A stretch of 64,000 nucleotides of DNA from Palaemon carinicauda (Eukaryota; Arthropoda; Malacostraca; Decapoda; Palaemonidae): assembly GCF_036898095.1 (NCBI RefSeq), contig NC_090735.1, forward strand, positions 10,553,612 to 10,617,611, in the 5' to 3' direction. Positions 63,733-64,000 of this stretch are shown here, in pieces (the first letter of the stretch is position 1; every line of letters begins with the position of its first letter). The position numbers were made by a program, and so were the translations under genes. A model generated the notes under the pieces. It saw only the letters and a program-made list of their open reading frames with translations. It was not told the origin of the DNA and did not search any database.

Positions 63733-64000
63733 ACAAATTATCTACGAATTTGTCATTTGTTCCGTAACTGAATACAAATCACGCTATTTACATGGGGTGA
63801 CTTAACCCTTAGGAAGGGAGGTAAGTCCCCTGCCATACTGGCTTTGGCTTGCCCAGGGGCCCCGAACCCGAGTTCATAAAGCAACTCAAGGGTTGGGGCC
63901 CCTGCACCTCGTAGACAGCTGAGGGGCTGCTGCGGCCTACGTAAGTCGTGTGTGAAGGTGAGCAGTGACATGTCCTAGGAAGTTGACCTGGATTCCTTTA

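Larger units (their letters stand above)
57010..64000 (-). mobile_element. DIRS-like element I (3' end only), interrupted by H
   Basis: The 57010-57281 segment begins atgacaaattcgtagataat and includes ttcctaacgatacaaacc. Its inverse reappears just before H (ggtttgtatcgttagggaaaat). After H, the sequence resumes acaaattatctacgaatttgtcatttgttcc. This is the ITR-plus-ICR layout of the D/F type with different internal sequence. The body continues past 64000, and no coding domain of I is visible yet. Confidence 0.65.

Noticed and set aside
63753..63971. Minus-strand frame of 72 codons at the window end as a gene of element I.
   Set aside because: It lies within the expected ICR/3' untranslated part of I and shows no domain.
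1..64000. Prokaryotic-style operons, tRNA, rRNA and CRISPR arrays.
   Set aside because: None seen. Repeats are microsatellites, ITRs or a satellite without spacer structure, and the only host gene is intron-split.

Overview
This looks like nuclear DNA of a decapod crustacean. That is an inference from three things. DIRS1-like tyrosine-recombinase retrotransposons, which are known to be abundant in Decapoda, fill most of the window. Long (GA)n/(CT)n and (AAT)n microsatellites are common. The only host gene I recognise is an intron-split animal gene. No prokaryotic features, tRNA, rRNA or CRISPR were seen.

The host gene is MED30 (Mediator subunit 30) on the minus strand. A small exon with the probable start codon lies at 48712-48792. 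The conserved exon 2 lies at 15031-15188. Their splice phases match, so the first coding intron is about 33.5 kb and is packed with transposons. Later exons were not found and should lie beyond coordinate 1.

I count nine DIRS elements of about 6.4-6.6 kb (E is shorter): A (1-6039, cut by the window edge), B (8357-14784), E (15639-21396, plus strand), D (21627-38930), C (21946-28498, inserted inside D), G (40578-47062), F (49035-55627), I (57010 to beyond the window end) and H (57282-63732, inserted inside I). Complete ones have inverted terminal repeats (ITRs) and, near the 3' end, an internal complementary region (ICR) that copies the circle junction. The gene order is Gag-like ORF1, then RT/RNase H with a Dam-methylase-like tail, then tyrosine recombinase (YR) in a third overlapping frame. 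C looks intact. A has an RT active-site change. G has two in-frame stops. F, D, B, H and E are progressively broken.

Other elements are a Tigger/pogo DNA transposon complex in the RT of D (31489-35643), a second Tigger fragment (about 39215-39660), a non-LTR retrotransposon tail (about 39690-40430), a piggyBac remnant (about 47500-48185), a Penelope-like fragment (about 55628-56330) and a 93-bp satellite inside E.

Two observations stand out. (1) Wherever related copies can be compared, one often carries an extra 5 bp that turns TA into TACAGTA or TACTGTA. This is the footprint expected after excision of TA-inserting transposons with CAG...CTG ends, like the resident Tigger. (2) Three DIRS elements (C, H, E) sit in almost the same target, TTTGTATTTTT. 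For C and H that target is the ICR of another DIRS family, which suggests recombinase-guided nesting.
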